NCBI GenBank assembly: GCA_023440975.1
Contig: JAEZRD010000108.1
Location: 13,395-77,394 of the forward strand
Length of the DNA stretch: 64,000 nt
Source of the DNA: Methanobacteriota archaeon
GTDB taxonomy: Archaea > Methanobacteriota > Methanobacteria > Methanobacteriales > Methanobacteriaceae
Direction of reading: 5' to 3'
Shown here one piece after another: positions 28,238 through 37,785 of the stretch. The notes under the pieces were generated by a model. The model made no database searches, was not told where the DNA came from, and was given only the letters and a program-made list of their open reading frames with translations. The translations under genes were made by a program, and so were the position numbers. Each line of letters begins with the position of its first letter. Position 1 is the stretch's first letter.

Positions 28238-29281
28238 ATGGTAACTAAAAAGATTCAATTACCTCGAGAAGTTCATATTGGCCCTGGTGTAATTGATAAG
28301 ACAGGTGAAATATGTAATGACTTGCGGTTTTATGATGATGCATTAGTTGTCACTGGACCACATACAAAGAAAATTGCAGGTAATCAAGTAATTGAAAGTT
28401 TAGAAAATGCTAATTTCAGTGTTGAAGTAGTTGAAGTAGATTCTGCAACAGATCAAAGCGTACAACAAGTTCAAGATAAATTAGATAAATCTCAAGTGGT
28501 TCTTGGAGTAGGTGGAGGAAAAATTATAGATGTAGCAAAAATGGCATCCACAAATGCAAAAACTTACTTTTTATCTATCCCAACAACAGCTTCACATGAT
28601 GGTATAACTTCACCTTTAGCTTCCATAAAAAATGAAAAAGGAAGTGTATCAATCAAAGCCCAATCCCCAATAGCAGTAGTTGCAGATACAGATATTATAA
28701 AAAATGCTCCTTATAAACTTTTAGCATCAGGTTGTGGTGATGTAATATCAAATTATACAGCAGTATTAGATTGGAAATTAGCTAGAAGATTACAAAATGT
28801 TAGTTACAGTGAATCAGCTGCAGCTTTAGCACAAATGACAGCAAAACTCATATCCGACGGGGCAGAAAATATTAAACCAGGATTAGAAAAAAGTACAAGA
28901 TTAGTAGCTAAAGCTTTATTCAGTACAGGAGTTGCAATAAGCATCGCAAATACATCTCGCCCAGCAAGTGGATCAGAACACCTATTCTCCCATGCACTTG
29001 ATAAAATTGCAAAAAAACCAGCACTCCACGGAGAACAATGTGGAGTAGGTGCAATCATGATGATGAACTTACATGGTGGAGATTGGAAATTCATACGTGA
29101 TGCATTACACAATGTTAAAGCCCCAACAACAGCGAAAGAACTTGGAGTAAGTCCTGAAGAAATCATTGAAGCTTTAACTATAGCTCACACAATAAGAGAT
29201 AGATACACAATACTAGGAGATCGAGGACTATCTAGAGAAGCAGCTGAAAAACTAGCAATAACAACAGGGGTAATTGAATGA
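28238..29281 (+). CDS. egsA: sn-Glycerol-1-phosphate dehydrogenase
   Basis: 347 residues from the ATG at 28238, chosen because AAGGAGTAA precedes it; an upstream ATG at 28208 has no binding site. EgsA makes sn-glycerol 1-phosphate from dihydroxyacetone phosphate, setting the archaeal lipid backbone chirality. Motifs: [12 protein letters not shown] (NAD(P) binding), [15 protein letters not shown], the zinc ligands in [20 protein letters not shown] and [10 protein letters not shown]. Its stop overlaps the next start in ATGA, so UPF0179 is translationally coupled. Confidence 0.96.
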   Translation: MVTKKIQLPREVHIGPGVIDKTGEICNDLRFYDDALVVTGPHTKKIAGNQVIESLENANFSVEVVEVDSATDQSVQQVQDKLDKSQVVLGVGGGKIIDVAKMASTNAKTYFLSIPTTASHDGITSPLASIKNEKGSVSIKAQSPIAVVADTDIIKNAPYKLLASGCGDVISNYTAVLDWKLARRLQNVSYSESAAALAQMTAKLISDGAENIKPGLEKSTRLVAKALFSTGVAISIANTSRPASGSEHLFSHALDKIAKKPALHGEQCGVGAIMMMNLHGGDWKFIRDALHNVKAPTTAKELGVSPEEIIEALTIAHTIRDRYTILGDRGLSREAAEKLAITTGVIE

Positions 29282-29712
29282 TTACATTAATAGGAAAAGA
29301 AATAGCAAAAAAAGACTCAAGTTTCATATTCCAAGGACCAGCAGAAGAATGTGAAAACTGTAGAATTAAATCTGCATGTGTAGGATCATTAGAAATAGGA
29401 AGAAAATACACAATAACTGATGTAAAAGACACAGAACAAAGATGCCCAATTCATGCAGAAGGAAAAGTAGTACCTATAGAAGTAGAATTAGCAGATATAG
29501 AAATGTTATTAGATTCTAAAAAAGTATTTGAAGGATCCAGCTTCAACTATGAAAAACCTACATGTACATTCAAAGAATGTGAATATCATAAATTATGTTT
29601 CCCTGAAGGTATTAAAGAAGGAGATAAAGTCACAATTGCAAAAGACTTAAGAAAGTTTCCTGGGGAATGTGAAATGAAAAAATCATTAAAAAAAATACTT
29701 GCAAGATTTTAA
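29278..29712 (+). CDS. UPF0179 family protein
   Basis: 144 residues with a conserved cysteine set: [11 protein letters not shown] near the N-terminus, a mid Cys (QRCPIHAEG), then [12 protein letters not shown] and a late GECEMKKSL. This is the archaeal UPF0179 family of unknown function; eight or so cysteines suggest zinc or an iron-sulfur centre. The start overlaps the egsA stop (ATGA), and rpiA follows 43 bp later. The linkage with egsA hints at a shared physiological setting but does not define a role. Confidence 0.88.
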   Translation: MITLIGKEIAKKDSSFIFQGPAEECENCRIKSACVGSLEIGRKYTITDVKDTEQRCPIHAEGKVVPIEVELADIEMLLDSKKVFEGSSFNYEKPTCTFKECEYHKLCFPEGIKEGDKVTIAKDLRKFPGECEMKKSLKKILARF

Positions 29713-29755
29713 AAAAAAATTATAAAAAAAGAGAACTAATGGTGGAATAATTAAA

Positions 29756-30421
29756 ATGAATCTTAAAATGAATGCAGGATATGCTGCAGGTGAATTAGTA
29801 AAAGATGGTCAAGTTTTAGGACTTGGAACAGGATCAACCACACACTATTTTATAGAAAAAGTAGGCAAAAGAGTTGAAGAAGAAGAATTAGAATTACTAG
29901 GAATACCAACAAGTTATCAATCATTCTTACTAGCTAAAAAATGGAGCATACCATGCACAACCTTAGATGAACACAGCATAGATTTAGCAGTAGATGGAGC
30001 CGATGAAATAGACCCAAATAAAAATCTTATAAAAGGTGGAGGAGCAGCTCACACAATTGAAAAAATCGTTGACTACTCCGCAAAAGAATTAGTAATCATA
30101 GCTGACGAATCTAAAGAAGTACAACAATTAGGAGCATTTCCAGTACCATTAGAAGTAATCAAAGACGCAACTCAACCAGTATTAAATGTATTACAAGACA
30201 TGGGAGCAAAACCTGAAATAAGAATGGGAGTTCAAAAAGATGGTCCAGTTATTACTGATAGTGGAAATTTTATAATAGATGCAAAGTTCCCCTTAATAGA
30301 CAGTCCTGTAGACATGGAAATTGAATTAAACACAATTCCTGGTGTAGTGGAAAATGGAATATTTACAGAAATGGTAGATAAAGTAATTTTTGGAACTAAT
30401 AATGGAATAAAAGAATTATAA
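29756..30421 (+). CDS. rpiA: Ribose-5-phosphate isomerase A
   Basis: 221 residues. It interconverts ribose 5-phosphate and ribulose 5-phosphate. Phosphate-loop motif [34 protein letters not shown] (catalytic Asp/Glu/Lys region) and [12 protein letters not shown] are all intact, and the C-terminal part has [33 protein letters not shown] follows GGTGGAATAATTAAA. Likely cotranscribed with egsA and UPF0179 and possibly with the small membrane protein downstream. Confidence 0.95.
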   Translation: MNLKMNAGYAAGELVKDGQVLGLGTGSTTHYFIEKVGKRVEEEELELLGIPTSYQSFLLAKKWSIPCTTLDEHSIDLAVDGADEIDPNKNLIKGGGAAHTIEKIVDYSAKELVIIADESKEVQQLGAFPVPLEVIKDATQPVLNVLQDMGAKPEIRMGVQKDGPVITDSGNFIIDAKFPLIDSPVDMEIELNTIPGVVENGIFTEMVDKVIFGTNNGIKEL

Positions 30422-30458
30422 ATAATTAAATCAAATTTTCAAGGAGATAATAAATAAA

Positions 30459-30680
30459 ATGCCAATTCCAGGATTTAACATTCCATATGAATATAAAAAA
30501 ATGTTTAATAAAATTTGCATACTCATTGGAGTTATAATTATAATATATGCAGTATTATGGATTTTAGCTAAATTAGGAGTATTACCATACTTGTTTTTCA
30601 ATATATTCCCTCAAATAGTACTTCTATTAATAGGTATATTCATATTTTATCAAGCATGGACTAATAGAAACCAATATTAA
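30459..30680 (+). CDS. Small two-helix membrane protein
   Basis: 73 residues with two hydrophobic helices (about residues 17-40 and 44-65) separated by a short Gly/Pro turn and ending in WTNRNQY. A good AAGGAGAT lies 13 bases before the ATG and the gene follows rpiA by 37 bp. No family recognised. The layout is like many short archaeal DUF membrane proteins. Confidence 0.72.
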   Translation: MPIPGFNIPYEYKKMFNKICILIGVIIIIYAVLWILAKLGVLPYLFFNIFPQIVLLLIGIFIFYQAWTNRNQY

Positions 30681-31402
30681 ATTTATGCATTTATTTTTTT
30701 TAAATTTGATAAAAAAATTTATATACTATAAAAAACTTAACTATAAATGCTTACTTTTATGCATGATTAAATTCAGAGTAAAAGAATTAATAAAAAAAAT
30801 AATATCTAATAACAATTATTCAGCTAACTACTATAAAATTAAATATAAAATTTTTAATTAATAGCTAAGGAATATTAAACTCCATAAAAATATTGAAAAT
30901 ATTTTTTTTAGGTTCAAATTTTCAATTATTGCTACGAAAATTTATGGCAAGTTTATGTTACGATGAGATAACTATTAATTAAAAAAAATATATTAAAATA
31001 TTCCAAAAATAAAACATTTGTTATTAAATTTCACGCTCAGCATATTATTTTTTAAAGTATAAAATGTAAGCTTTTTATTAAAGTTATATAAATTTAATTA
31101 AACTATAAAATCATTTTTAATTTATTAACTCCATTTAAAATGAACTCATTTATTTAACCCAATTATATAGTTTAAAACCCCTAAAACACGAAAATAATAT
31201 GACTTTAATAAAAATCCTCTTATTTTTAACTAAACTTAACTTATTTTTTTAGAAAAAAATGCCTGCTCCATGTAAAATTTTTAATTTATAAACAAAATTT
31301 ATTACTTAGATTAAATATAACTAAAAATATAATGTAATTTTATAAATTAATTTTACACATATTACTTATAAAAAATTTTTTACTTGGAGGAAGAAAGATA
31401 AA
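30681..31402. other. AT-rich intergenic region
   Basis: About 720 bp without a convincing gene between the small membrane protein and metG. It contains a short open frame at 30763-30861 (32 codons, starting MIKFRVKELIKK, like the start of an XRE-type HTH protein) that may be a gene remnant. A patch around 30935-30985 is less AT-biased but forms no structure I recognise. No tRNA seen. Confidence 0.6.
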
Positions 31403-33397
31403 ATGTCAAAAATTTTTATTTCATGTGCATTACCATATGCTAACGGTCCATGCCATTTAGGGCACTTAAGATCAACCTACATTCCAGCAGACATTTATGC
31501 ACGTTGTAACCGTATGCAAGGTAATGATGTATTACTAGTTTGTGCAACAGATGAACATGGAACACCAATAGCTGTACAAGCAGATAATGAAGGTAAAAAG
31601 CCAATCGAAATAGCAAAAAGATATCATGATATGATAGTAGAAGATGTAAAATCATGTGATATCACACTAGACAGTTTCACACGTACAACAGACCAATTAC
31701 ACTATGAAATCAGTCAAAATTTCTTCTTAGATCTTTATAACAAAGGACTAATTTATGAACAACCAATAGAACAATTATACTGTGAAAATTGTCAAAAATT
31801 CTTACCTGACCGTTATGTAGAAGGAATATGTCCTGTATGTGGCTCAGAAGGAGCAAGAGGAGATCATTGTGAAAGTTGTGGAAGACATCTAGAACCAACA
31901 GAATTAGTAGACCCACAATGTTTAACATGTGGACATACACCAGTAATTAAAAAAAGTAAACAATACTTTTACAAACTTAGCAACTTCGAAGAAGACATCA
32001 CAAAATACATAGAAAACAATGAAAAATTACCTGCAAATGTAAGAAACTATGCATTAAACTGGTTAAAAGAAGGATTAAATGATTGGATAATGACCCGAGA
32101 CATGAAATGGGGTATTCCTGTACCACTAAAAGATGCAGATGGAAAAGTTATCTATGTATGGGGAGAAGCATTCCTCGGATACATTTCATCAGCAGCACAA
32201 TGGTCAAGAAAAACAGGAAAACCATGGGAAGACTATTGGAATGACACAGCAATACATTTCATAGGAAAAGATATCATATACCACCATGCAATATTTTGGC
32301 CAGCACTACTTAAAGGATACGGTTGCAAATATCCAGATAATATATTTGCTGGAGAATTCCTATCTCTTGAAGGTAGAAAAATGAGTACAAGTAAAAATTG
32401 GGTAATTTGGGTATCTGATTTTGTAAAAGATTTTGATTCAGACCTACTACGATATTATCTAACCATAAATGCTCCACTAAATAAAGACACAGACTTCAGT
32501 TGGGATGATTTCCAAAGAAGAGTAAACGATGAATTAGCAGATGTACTAGGAAACTTCTTACACAGAACATTCACATTCACACACAAATTCTTTGATGGAA
32601 AAGTGCCAGAATATAAAAATCCAAGTGAAGAAGATATCAAATTCGAAAAATTATGCAAACAACTACCTGAAACAGAAAAAAATTACATAAATGATTTTAA
32701 ATTCCGTGAAGGACTAGTTGAAATATTCAAAGTAGCTAAAACTGCAAATAAATACTTCAATGACCAAGAACCATGGAAAGCAATAAAAGAAGAACCACAA
32801 AAAGCAGCTAACACAGTATACTTATGTGACCAATTAGCAAAAAGTTTAGCAACACTTCTAAAACCATACATACCAAGAACTGCAGATAAAATAGCTAAAA
32901 CAGTAAACATAGAAAATAATGATATATGGGATAAAGCAACAGAATATTTACCAACAGGTCATGAAATCAACAAACCAAAACCATTATTTAAGAAAATCGA
33001 AGATTCAACAATACAAAACGAAAAAGATAAATTATATAAAAACTTAGAACAAAGTCAAGAAGGAGAAAAAACCATGAGTGAACAAATAAGTATTGATTAC
33101 TTTGATAAAGTAGAAATCAGAATAGGACAAATTAAAGAAGCAGAAAAAATCGAAAAATCAAATAAATTACTTAAATTACAAGTTGATATTGGAGAAAAAA
33201 CTTTACAAATAGTAGCAGGACTTGCAAAAAGATATGATTCAGAAGAATTAATTGATAAAAAAGTAACAGTACTTGTAAATCTCGAACCAGCAAAATTATT
33301 TGGTGTAGAATCACAAGGAATGTTATTAGCATCTGGAGAAAGTGCAGCATTATTAGTTCCAGAAGAACCAGTAGATGTTGGAGAAGAAATCCAATAA
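31403..33397 (+). CDS. metG: Methionyl-tRNA synthetase
   Basis: 664 residues. Class I signatures: HIGH variant [14 protein letters not shown] at the N-terminus and KMSTSKNW near residue 330. Two zinc knuckles occur in the connective peptide (CENCQKF...CPVC and CESCGRH...CLTC), the usual archaeal arrangement. From about 560 there is a fused EMAPII/Trbp-type tRNA-binding domain ([14 protein letters not shown] ... [10 protein letters not shown]). Length fits MetRS with the fused tail. Strong RBS TTGGAGGAAG. The gene is followed by an inverted repeat at 33456-33505. Confidence 0.97.
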   Translation: MSKIFISCALPYANGPCHLGHLRSTYIPADIYARCNRMQGNDVLLVCATDEHGTPIAVQADNEGKKPIEIAKRYHDMIVEDVKSCDITLDSFTRTTDQLHYEISQNFFLDLYNKGLIYEQPIEQLYCENCQKFLPDRYVEGICPVCGSEGARGDHCESCGRHLEPTELVDPQCLTCGHTPVIKKSKQYFYKLSNFEEDITKYIENNEKLPANVRNYALNWLKEGLNDWIMTRDMKWGIPVPLKDADGKVIYVWGEAFLGYISSAAQWSRKTGKPWEDYWNDTAIHFIGKDIIYHHAIFWPALLKGYGCKYPDNIFAGEFLSLEGRKMSTSKNWVIWVSDFVKDFDSDLLRYYLTINAPLNKDTDFSWDDFQRRVNDELADVLGNFLHRTFTFTHKFFDGKVPEYKNPSEEDIKFEKLCKQLPETEKNYINDFKFREGLVEIFKVAKTANKYFNDQEPWKAIKEEPQKAANTVYLCDQLAKSLATLLKPYIPRTADKIAKTVNIENNDIWDKATEYLPTGHEINKPKPLFKKIEDSTIQNEKDKLYKNLEQSQEGEKTMSEQISIDYFDKVEIRIGQIKEAEKIEKSNKLLKLQVDIGEKTLQIVAGLAKRYDSEELIDKKVTVLVNLEPAKLFGVESQGMLLASGESAALLVPEEPVDVGEEIQ

Positions 33398-33455
33398 ATG
33401 CAAAAATAAAAAGAATTTAATAATAGAAAATAAAACTTATCATTATTTAAAAAAA

Positions 33456-33505
33456 TTTTGATTATCTTTTTCGGCGTAAAAAAAATAATTAAAAGATAAT
33501 CAAAA
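33456..33505 (+). promoter_or_regulatory. 15-bp perfect inverted repeat between metG and the DUF530-like gene
   Basis: TTTTGATTATCTTTT (33456-33470) pairs perfectly with AAAAGATAATCAAAA (33491-33505) around a 20-nt loop that contains the only GC-rich patch, TCGGCG. An A-rich run follows on the plus strand. It could end metG transcription, act as a processing site, or control the gene at 33561, which starts 55 bp later. Confidence 0.55.
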
Positions 33506-33560
33506 AAAATAATGACATTTTAAAAAAATAAATGGAATTAGCCTCACAGGTGAGTAACAA

Positions 33561-35129
33561 ATGGATGAATCCATACTCATAACAAATGCTGAAAAGTATT
33601 TAAACAAAATAGAGAAAGAAAATATAAATTTAACAAAAATAAATGATACCAAAAGTTTTAAAGTAGTTTACCTTAGATTTCAAGATAGATTAAATAACTT
33701 ACAAGACCTAAAAGAAAAAATGGATGCAAATGGTTATACCGCACCATTTAGATCATTAAACCGTTATGGAATAAGTTCTTCATCAGATATAGGTTTTGAA
33801 GAAATATCTGAAGTAAACCGTCATAATCAACACTTCAGACTAAAAGCAACAGCAAAACGAAACATATTAGATCGTGTAAAATTCGCAATAGATGCTCATA
33901 AAATTGCATTAGGAAACTTAGACGAATACGGGCATTTTAAATGCCAAGAATGCGGAAAAAGTTACAGACCAAATAATTTTATGGCTTCTAACCAAAAATG
34001 TGAATGCGGATCTGAAAACTTAAAATTTGAAGTAAATGAATCAGGAGTTTACAGATTAGAAATAATTCCCTACTTGCCATTATCTGGAAACTATATGGTT
34101 TTAATGAGTGAATTATCCGAATGGGGAAGAGATTCACTTAAAAAAGTATTAAACATGCTAAAAACCAAAAGAAAAGCAGTTGTAACAAATGTTTCACCAG
34201 TAATAACTGTACAAGAAAATAATCGATGGATAACAAAAAGAGTATCTCTAGATTCTGAATTTGTAGATAGTTATGAAGAAGAACTACGAAGAATATATGG
34301 AAGAAAATTCCGTATAGAAAGATTAGACTTCCATAGATCAAGACCAACAATAATAAATGATAAACACACAAGAACAGCTCTAGCAATAGCTTATGTGAAA
34401 CATTCAGAAACAATAGTTAAAAAACACAAAGAAGAAATATTAAAAAGAAATATACAAAACTTAGAACACTTACAAATCTATGATGAAGTTGTAAATGATG
34501 TAAAAATGGATAACCCTAATTTTATAGAAGAATTAGACACATTAGAAGAATGGAGAAATCATAGAGTAAGTGAAATACTTCAAGACATAGGTTTAATGGA
34601 TAAATTTGGACATTTAGATAGAAAATTAAAAAGAGATATCAAAAGAAGAGAACAAATCGAAGAAACAATATTCTCAGAAATAGCTCCAACCTTAATAAGA
34701 TGGGATATATTCAAATATTATATCACAACCTCCAATGATAAACGAAAAAGATATGGAGGACCATTCCCCTACATCAGAGGAGATATAGACCGTCAACAAA
34801 GAAAAATATTCCAAGCTTATCCTAAAAGTGTAGTAAATATTTTAAGAACAATGGAAAATGAAAAAATATTAGCTGTACCCGAAATGGATTTATTGCTCTA
34901 TAAAAAATTCAATCTTGAAGAACAAATTAAAAACTCAAATATTAAACTAGATTATACAGCATTAGGTGCTGCAATGATAAGTACCAACTCAGATATACCA
35001 ATTAAAGAATCAGCATATATATTCACAGTATCTGAAGAAAGAGTACAAAAAGAAATAAAAAATATTGAAACCTCTAAGAGACCAAGAAGTAAAAAATCCA
35101 AAAAATTCTTAGAAATGATTAAAAACTAA
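33561..35129 (+). CDS. DUF530-like methanogen protein
   Basis: 522 residues, soluble. A four-cysteine zinc knuckle is visible (CQECGKSY ... KCECGSEN, about residues 132-152). The rest is charged and helical with HRSRPTIINDKHTRTAL and YGGPFPYIRGDIDRQQ among the more distinctive segments. I associate it with the DUF530 family found in methanogens, from memory of that family's shape, not from a search. Function unknown. AGGTGA precedes the ATG. The basic tail (RPRSKKSKK) and zinc knuckle suggest nucleic-acid contact, which is inference. The next gene starts 15 bp after its stop. Confidence 0.6.
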   Translation: MDESILITNAEKYLNKIEKENINLTKINDTKSFKVVYLRFQDRLNNLQDLKEKMDANGYTAPFRSLNRYGISSSSDIGFEEISEVNRHNQHFRLKATAKRNILDRVKFAIDAHKIALGNLDEYGHFKCQECGKSYRPNNFMASNQKCECGSENLKFEVNESGVYRLEIIPYLPLSGNYMVLMSELSEWGRDSLKKVLNMLKTKRKAVVTNVSPVITVQENNRWITKRVSLDSEFVDSYEEELRRIYGRKFRIERLDFHRSRPTIINDKHTRTALAIAYVKHSETIVKKHKEEILKRNIQNLEHLQIYDEVVNDVKMDNPNFIEELDTLEEWRNHRVSEILQDIGLMDKFGHLDRKLKRDIKRREQIEETIFSEIAPTLIRWDIFKYYITTSNDKRKRYGGPFPYIRGDIDRQQRKIFQAYPKSVVNILRTMENEKILAVPEMDLLLYKKFNLEEQIKNSNIKLDYTALGAAMISTNSDIPIKESAYIFTVSEERVQKEIKNIETSKRPRSKKSKKFLEMIKN

Positions 35130-35144
35130 AAGGAAAACATTTTT

Positions 35145-35681
35145 ATGCCTATAGACAATGATTATGATATCTTTGAAGATGAAGATAATCAAGAAAATCA
35201 TGAAATAAATGCTTGGCAAGTTCACATTACAGAACCATTAACTTCTGAAAAAATCATTGAATTAATGGATAAATATCCAAGTTTGAGACGAATAACATGT
35301 TCTCAAAGTTTATATACTCGTATATCTCCTAAATACTTAAAAGTTTTAGATTCTTTAGATATTAATGTTGAAATTGAATATAATTGGGGTAGAAAACAAT
35401 TATACTCAAATGAAGATATTAATCAAGTTCTAAATTTATTAGATGAAGGAAAATCTCCAAAAGATGTAAGTGAACAATTACAAATTCCATTAAAAAGGGT
35501 TTATTATTTTAGAAGTAAATATTCTACTGAAGCAAAAAATGATTTTCATAAAAAAAAATATGATGATAAAATCCGCCAAGAAGTTAATGACCAAAGAAAT
35601 AATGGTTTAACTCCTGAAGAAATATCAAAAAATTTAAATATTCCTATTCGTTCAATTTATTATATTTTAAATAAAAAATAA
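35145..35681 (+). CDS. DUF1699-like protein with two C-terminal helix-turn-helix units
   Basis: 178 residues. Residues about 20-90 (AWQVHITEPLTSEKIIELMD ... CSQSLYTRISPKYLKVLDSL) resemble the DUF1699 family of methanogens. The C-terminal half has two similar HTH stretches: INQVLNLLDEGKSPKDVSEQ followed by VYYFRSK, and EEISKNLNIPIRSIYYILNKK. The repeated 'P..VYYF'/'P.RSIYYI' ends suggest duplication. Likely a DNA-binding regulator. Just downstream of the DUF530-like gene and probably cotranscribed. Confidence 0.65.
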   Translation: MPIDNDYDIFEDEDNQENHEINAWQVHITEPLTSEKIIELMDKYPSLRRITCSQSLYTRISPKYLKVLDSLDINVEIEYNWGRKQLYSNEDINQVLNLLDEGKSPKDVSEQLQIPLKRVYYFRSKYSTEAKNDFHKKKYDDKIRQEVNDQRNNGLTPEEISKNLNIPIRSIYYILNKK

Positions 35682-35841
35682 TCCATTTAATACTATTTTT
35701 TCAAAAAACAATATTCTATCCTATTTTTTCTTTAGCCTTAAAATCAAATGGATAATATTTAATATAAATAATTACAAAATTAAAACTAATTTTATACAAA
35801 ATTTTACATGGAAAATAAAAAAATATGGAGAAATTAAGGTT

Positions 35842-36864
35842 ATGGTTTCAATATTAACACCTCCAGAATTACCGTTAGTTTTAATTGCATTATTATGTGG
35901 TATAATATCTTGTGCTGTTACATGGTATATAATGCCTCACCTTATTCGTCGTCTTGAAAATGCAAATATAGTTGGTAAAGATATTCATAAATCTTTAAAA
36001 CCAATTGTGGCAGAAATGGGTGGATTAGGAATTTTATTTGGTTTTATTATTGGAATGTTTGTTGGAATATATTTATATTCAGCACTTACTTTTCAATTGA
36101 TTATAGTATTGTTAGTTATTCTTCTTGTAGGTATTATTGGTATGGTTGATGATTTAATAATGCTTACTTCATATGAGAAATTAGCTTTACTCTTTTTTGC
36201 AGGTATACCTTTAATATGGGCTGCACCTCCAGGTGTAGGTATTTTTTACATTATTTGTATACCAATTGCTGTTAGTATTTGTTCTAATTTGACAAATATG
36301 CTTGCAGGTTTAAATGGAATTGAATCTGGGCTTGGAGTAATAGCTATGGTGTCTCTTACTATATCATGTATTATTCTTGGAAAATATGATGTAGCAATAA
36401 TAAGTATGAGTATGTTGGGACCATTAATTGCATTTTTATACTTTAATAAACATCCTGCAAAAGTATTCCCTGGGGATACTGGTACTCTTGTAATTGGTGC
36501 TGCTATAGCAGCTATAGCATTTATTGGAAGATTAAAATTTATTGCATTTATTATACTTTTACCAAATATTATAGATGCTGCATTGAAATTTTATAGTGCA
36601 GGGGTTATGAATCGTGCAGATCAAAAACCTACACAAGTATCATCTGATGGTACTCTTTCCAGTCCAGATCAAGGTTTTAAATCATTAATTAGGTTTGTTT
36701 TACGTAAACCTGTAGATGAAAAAACTGCTGTAAAAATGATTTGGTTTATAGGTATTATTTTTGGTGTTGCGGGAATTATTATGGCCATTTTGATGCCTGG
36801 AGTGTTAGGTAATCATACTATGGCTCAATTGATGGGTATTAAAGATTTATTTTATCATATTTAA
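35842..36864 (+). CDS. MraY/WecA/AglH-type polyprenyl-phosphate sugar-1-phosphate transferase
   Basis: 340 residues, about ten membrane helices. The family joins a UDP-sugar phosphate to a polyprenyl phosphate at the cytoplasmic membrane face, the first committed step of pseudomurein precursor or N-glycan assembly. Motifs: HKSLKPIVAEMGGLGILFGF near the N-terminus, VGIIGMVDDL (metal-binding Asp pair), NMLAGLNGIESGLG and KVFPGDTGTL. In Methanobacteriales relatives are annotated as UDP-GlcNAc-1-P transferase. Substrate choice (GlcNAc or GalNAc derivative) cannot be read. Start ATG after GGAGAAATTAAGG. Confidence 0.9.
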   Translation: MVSILTPPELPLVLIALLCGIISCAVTWYIMPHLIRRLENANIVGKDIHKSLKPIVAEMGGLGILFGFIIGMFVGIYLYSALTFQLIIVLLVILLVGIIGMVDDLIMLTSYEKLALLFFAGIPLIWAAPPGVGIFYIICIPIAVSICSNLTNMLAGLNGIESGLGVIAMVSLTISCIILGKYDVAIISMSMLGPLIAFLYFNKHPAKVFPGDTGTLVIGAAIAAIAFIGRLKFIAFIILLPNIIDAALKFYSAGVMNRADQKPTQVSSDGTLSSPDQGFKSLIRFVLRKPVDEKTAVKMIWFIGIIFGVAGIIMAILMPGVLGNHTMAQLMGIKDLFYHI

Positions 36865-37012
36865 ATCTTTAATTATTTTTATTATTTTTTTTAAAACTTT
36901 TTATATCATATAATGTTATACATATTTACACATATACACACATACACATATATTTAATAGAATAATTACAAGCACATAAAAAAATAATTAAAAAAATAAA
37001 AACAGAGAGAAA

Positions 37013-37240
37013 TTAATACTTAGCTTCTTTTCTTAACTTCTCATAATACTTATCAATTTTAGAATCCTCATTTTCAAGTCTTTTATCTAAAATTTTATCA
37101 TGTTTTATTTCAAACTGATCAATTAATTTATAAACATCCTTTTCAGACTGTGAAACCTTCATATTTGAATTTTTAATTATCTTATCTAACTTTCTTTCAA
37201 TATTCTTTTCATGTTCTTTTTCATCATAAGGTAATTCCAT
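37013..37240 (-). CDS. Small charged, helical protein
   Basis: 75 residues from the ATG at 37240, which follows GGAGG at seven bases; a TTG two codons earlier overlaps the site. Almost all Lys/Glu/Asp/Ile with heptad-like spacing, so probably one long helix or coiled coil. No family recognised. Next to, and on the same strand as, the GyrI-like gene (about 33 bp downstream of it). Confidence 0.62.
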   Translation of the reverse strand: MELPYDEKEHEKNIERKLDKIIKNSNMKVSQSEKDVYKLIDQFEIKHDKILDKRLENEDSKIDKYYEKLRKEAKY

Positions 37241-37273
37241 ACACAACCCTCCAACAATGTTTTAAAAAAATAT

Positions 37274-37735
37274 TTACATCTTAATAACAGGAATTTGAAT
37301 TTCAACTAAATGATTTTCAGGATTAACACCAATAGGACCATTTAAAAGAACTTCCTTAGGAGATCCAATAATATCATAATGATTTTCCTCAGAAAATTCA
37401 ATAATCTCAGTATATGAATCTCTAATATTCTCATGAGCTCCTTCATGAATACCTGAAAGAACTTTATGCTCAATCATATCAGCAATATCTATTTCAGGAG
37501 TTTTATCAACTTCAACATCTGCAATAGGAACACCTAAATCATAAACAATTTCATCTGCCTCAACTTTATCAGGCATACGGTAAAATATAATGAAATAATC
37601 CCCATCAGTAGGAATCTCTTTATCTTCAACCCATCCACTTAATTTAGAAATCAATACCTCTAAATCACTTAAAGGTCCTTTATGCTTCATAACAGCAATC
37701 TTTTGATCAGGTATAATTTTTTCTTCAATTTTCAT
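37274..37735 (-). CDS. GyrI-like (AraC effector-binding/SOUL superfamily) small-molecule binding protein
   Basis: 153 residues from ATG at 37735, preceded by GAAGGGAAAT; the ATG at 37753 has no binding site. It shows the GyrI-like pattern: KIAVMKHKGPLSDLEVLISKL early, FIIFYRMPD in the middle, and the C-terminal NPENHLVEIQIPV ending (typical 'P....VEIqiPV'). The family binds hydrophobic or drug-like ligands, often fused to AraC-type regulators. Here it is a stand-alone domain. Ligand unknown. It lies 50 bp downstream of moeA. Confidence 0.82.
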   Translation of the reverse strand: MKIEEKIIPDQKIAVMKHKGPLSDLEVLISKLSGWVEDKEIPTDGDYFIIFYRMPDKVEADEIVYDLGVPIADVEVDKTPEIDIADMIEHKVLSGIHEGAHENIRDSYTEIIEFSEENHYDIIGSPKEVLLNGPIGVNPENHLVEIQIPVIKM

Positions 37736-37785
37736 AATTTTATTTCCCTTCATTAATTATTATTTATAATTTAATATTATTCATT

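Noticed and set aside
36905..36955. CA/TA-rich stretch (acacatatacacacatacac) after the MraY-like gene
   Set aside because: Simple low-complexity run without regular unit length; no function suggested.
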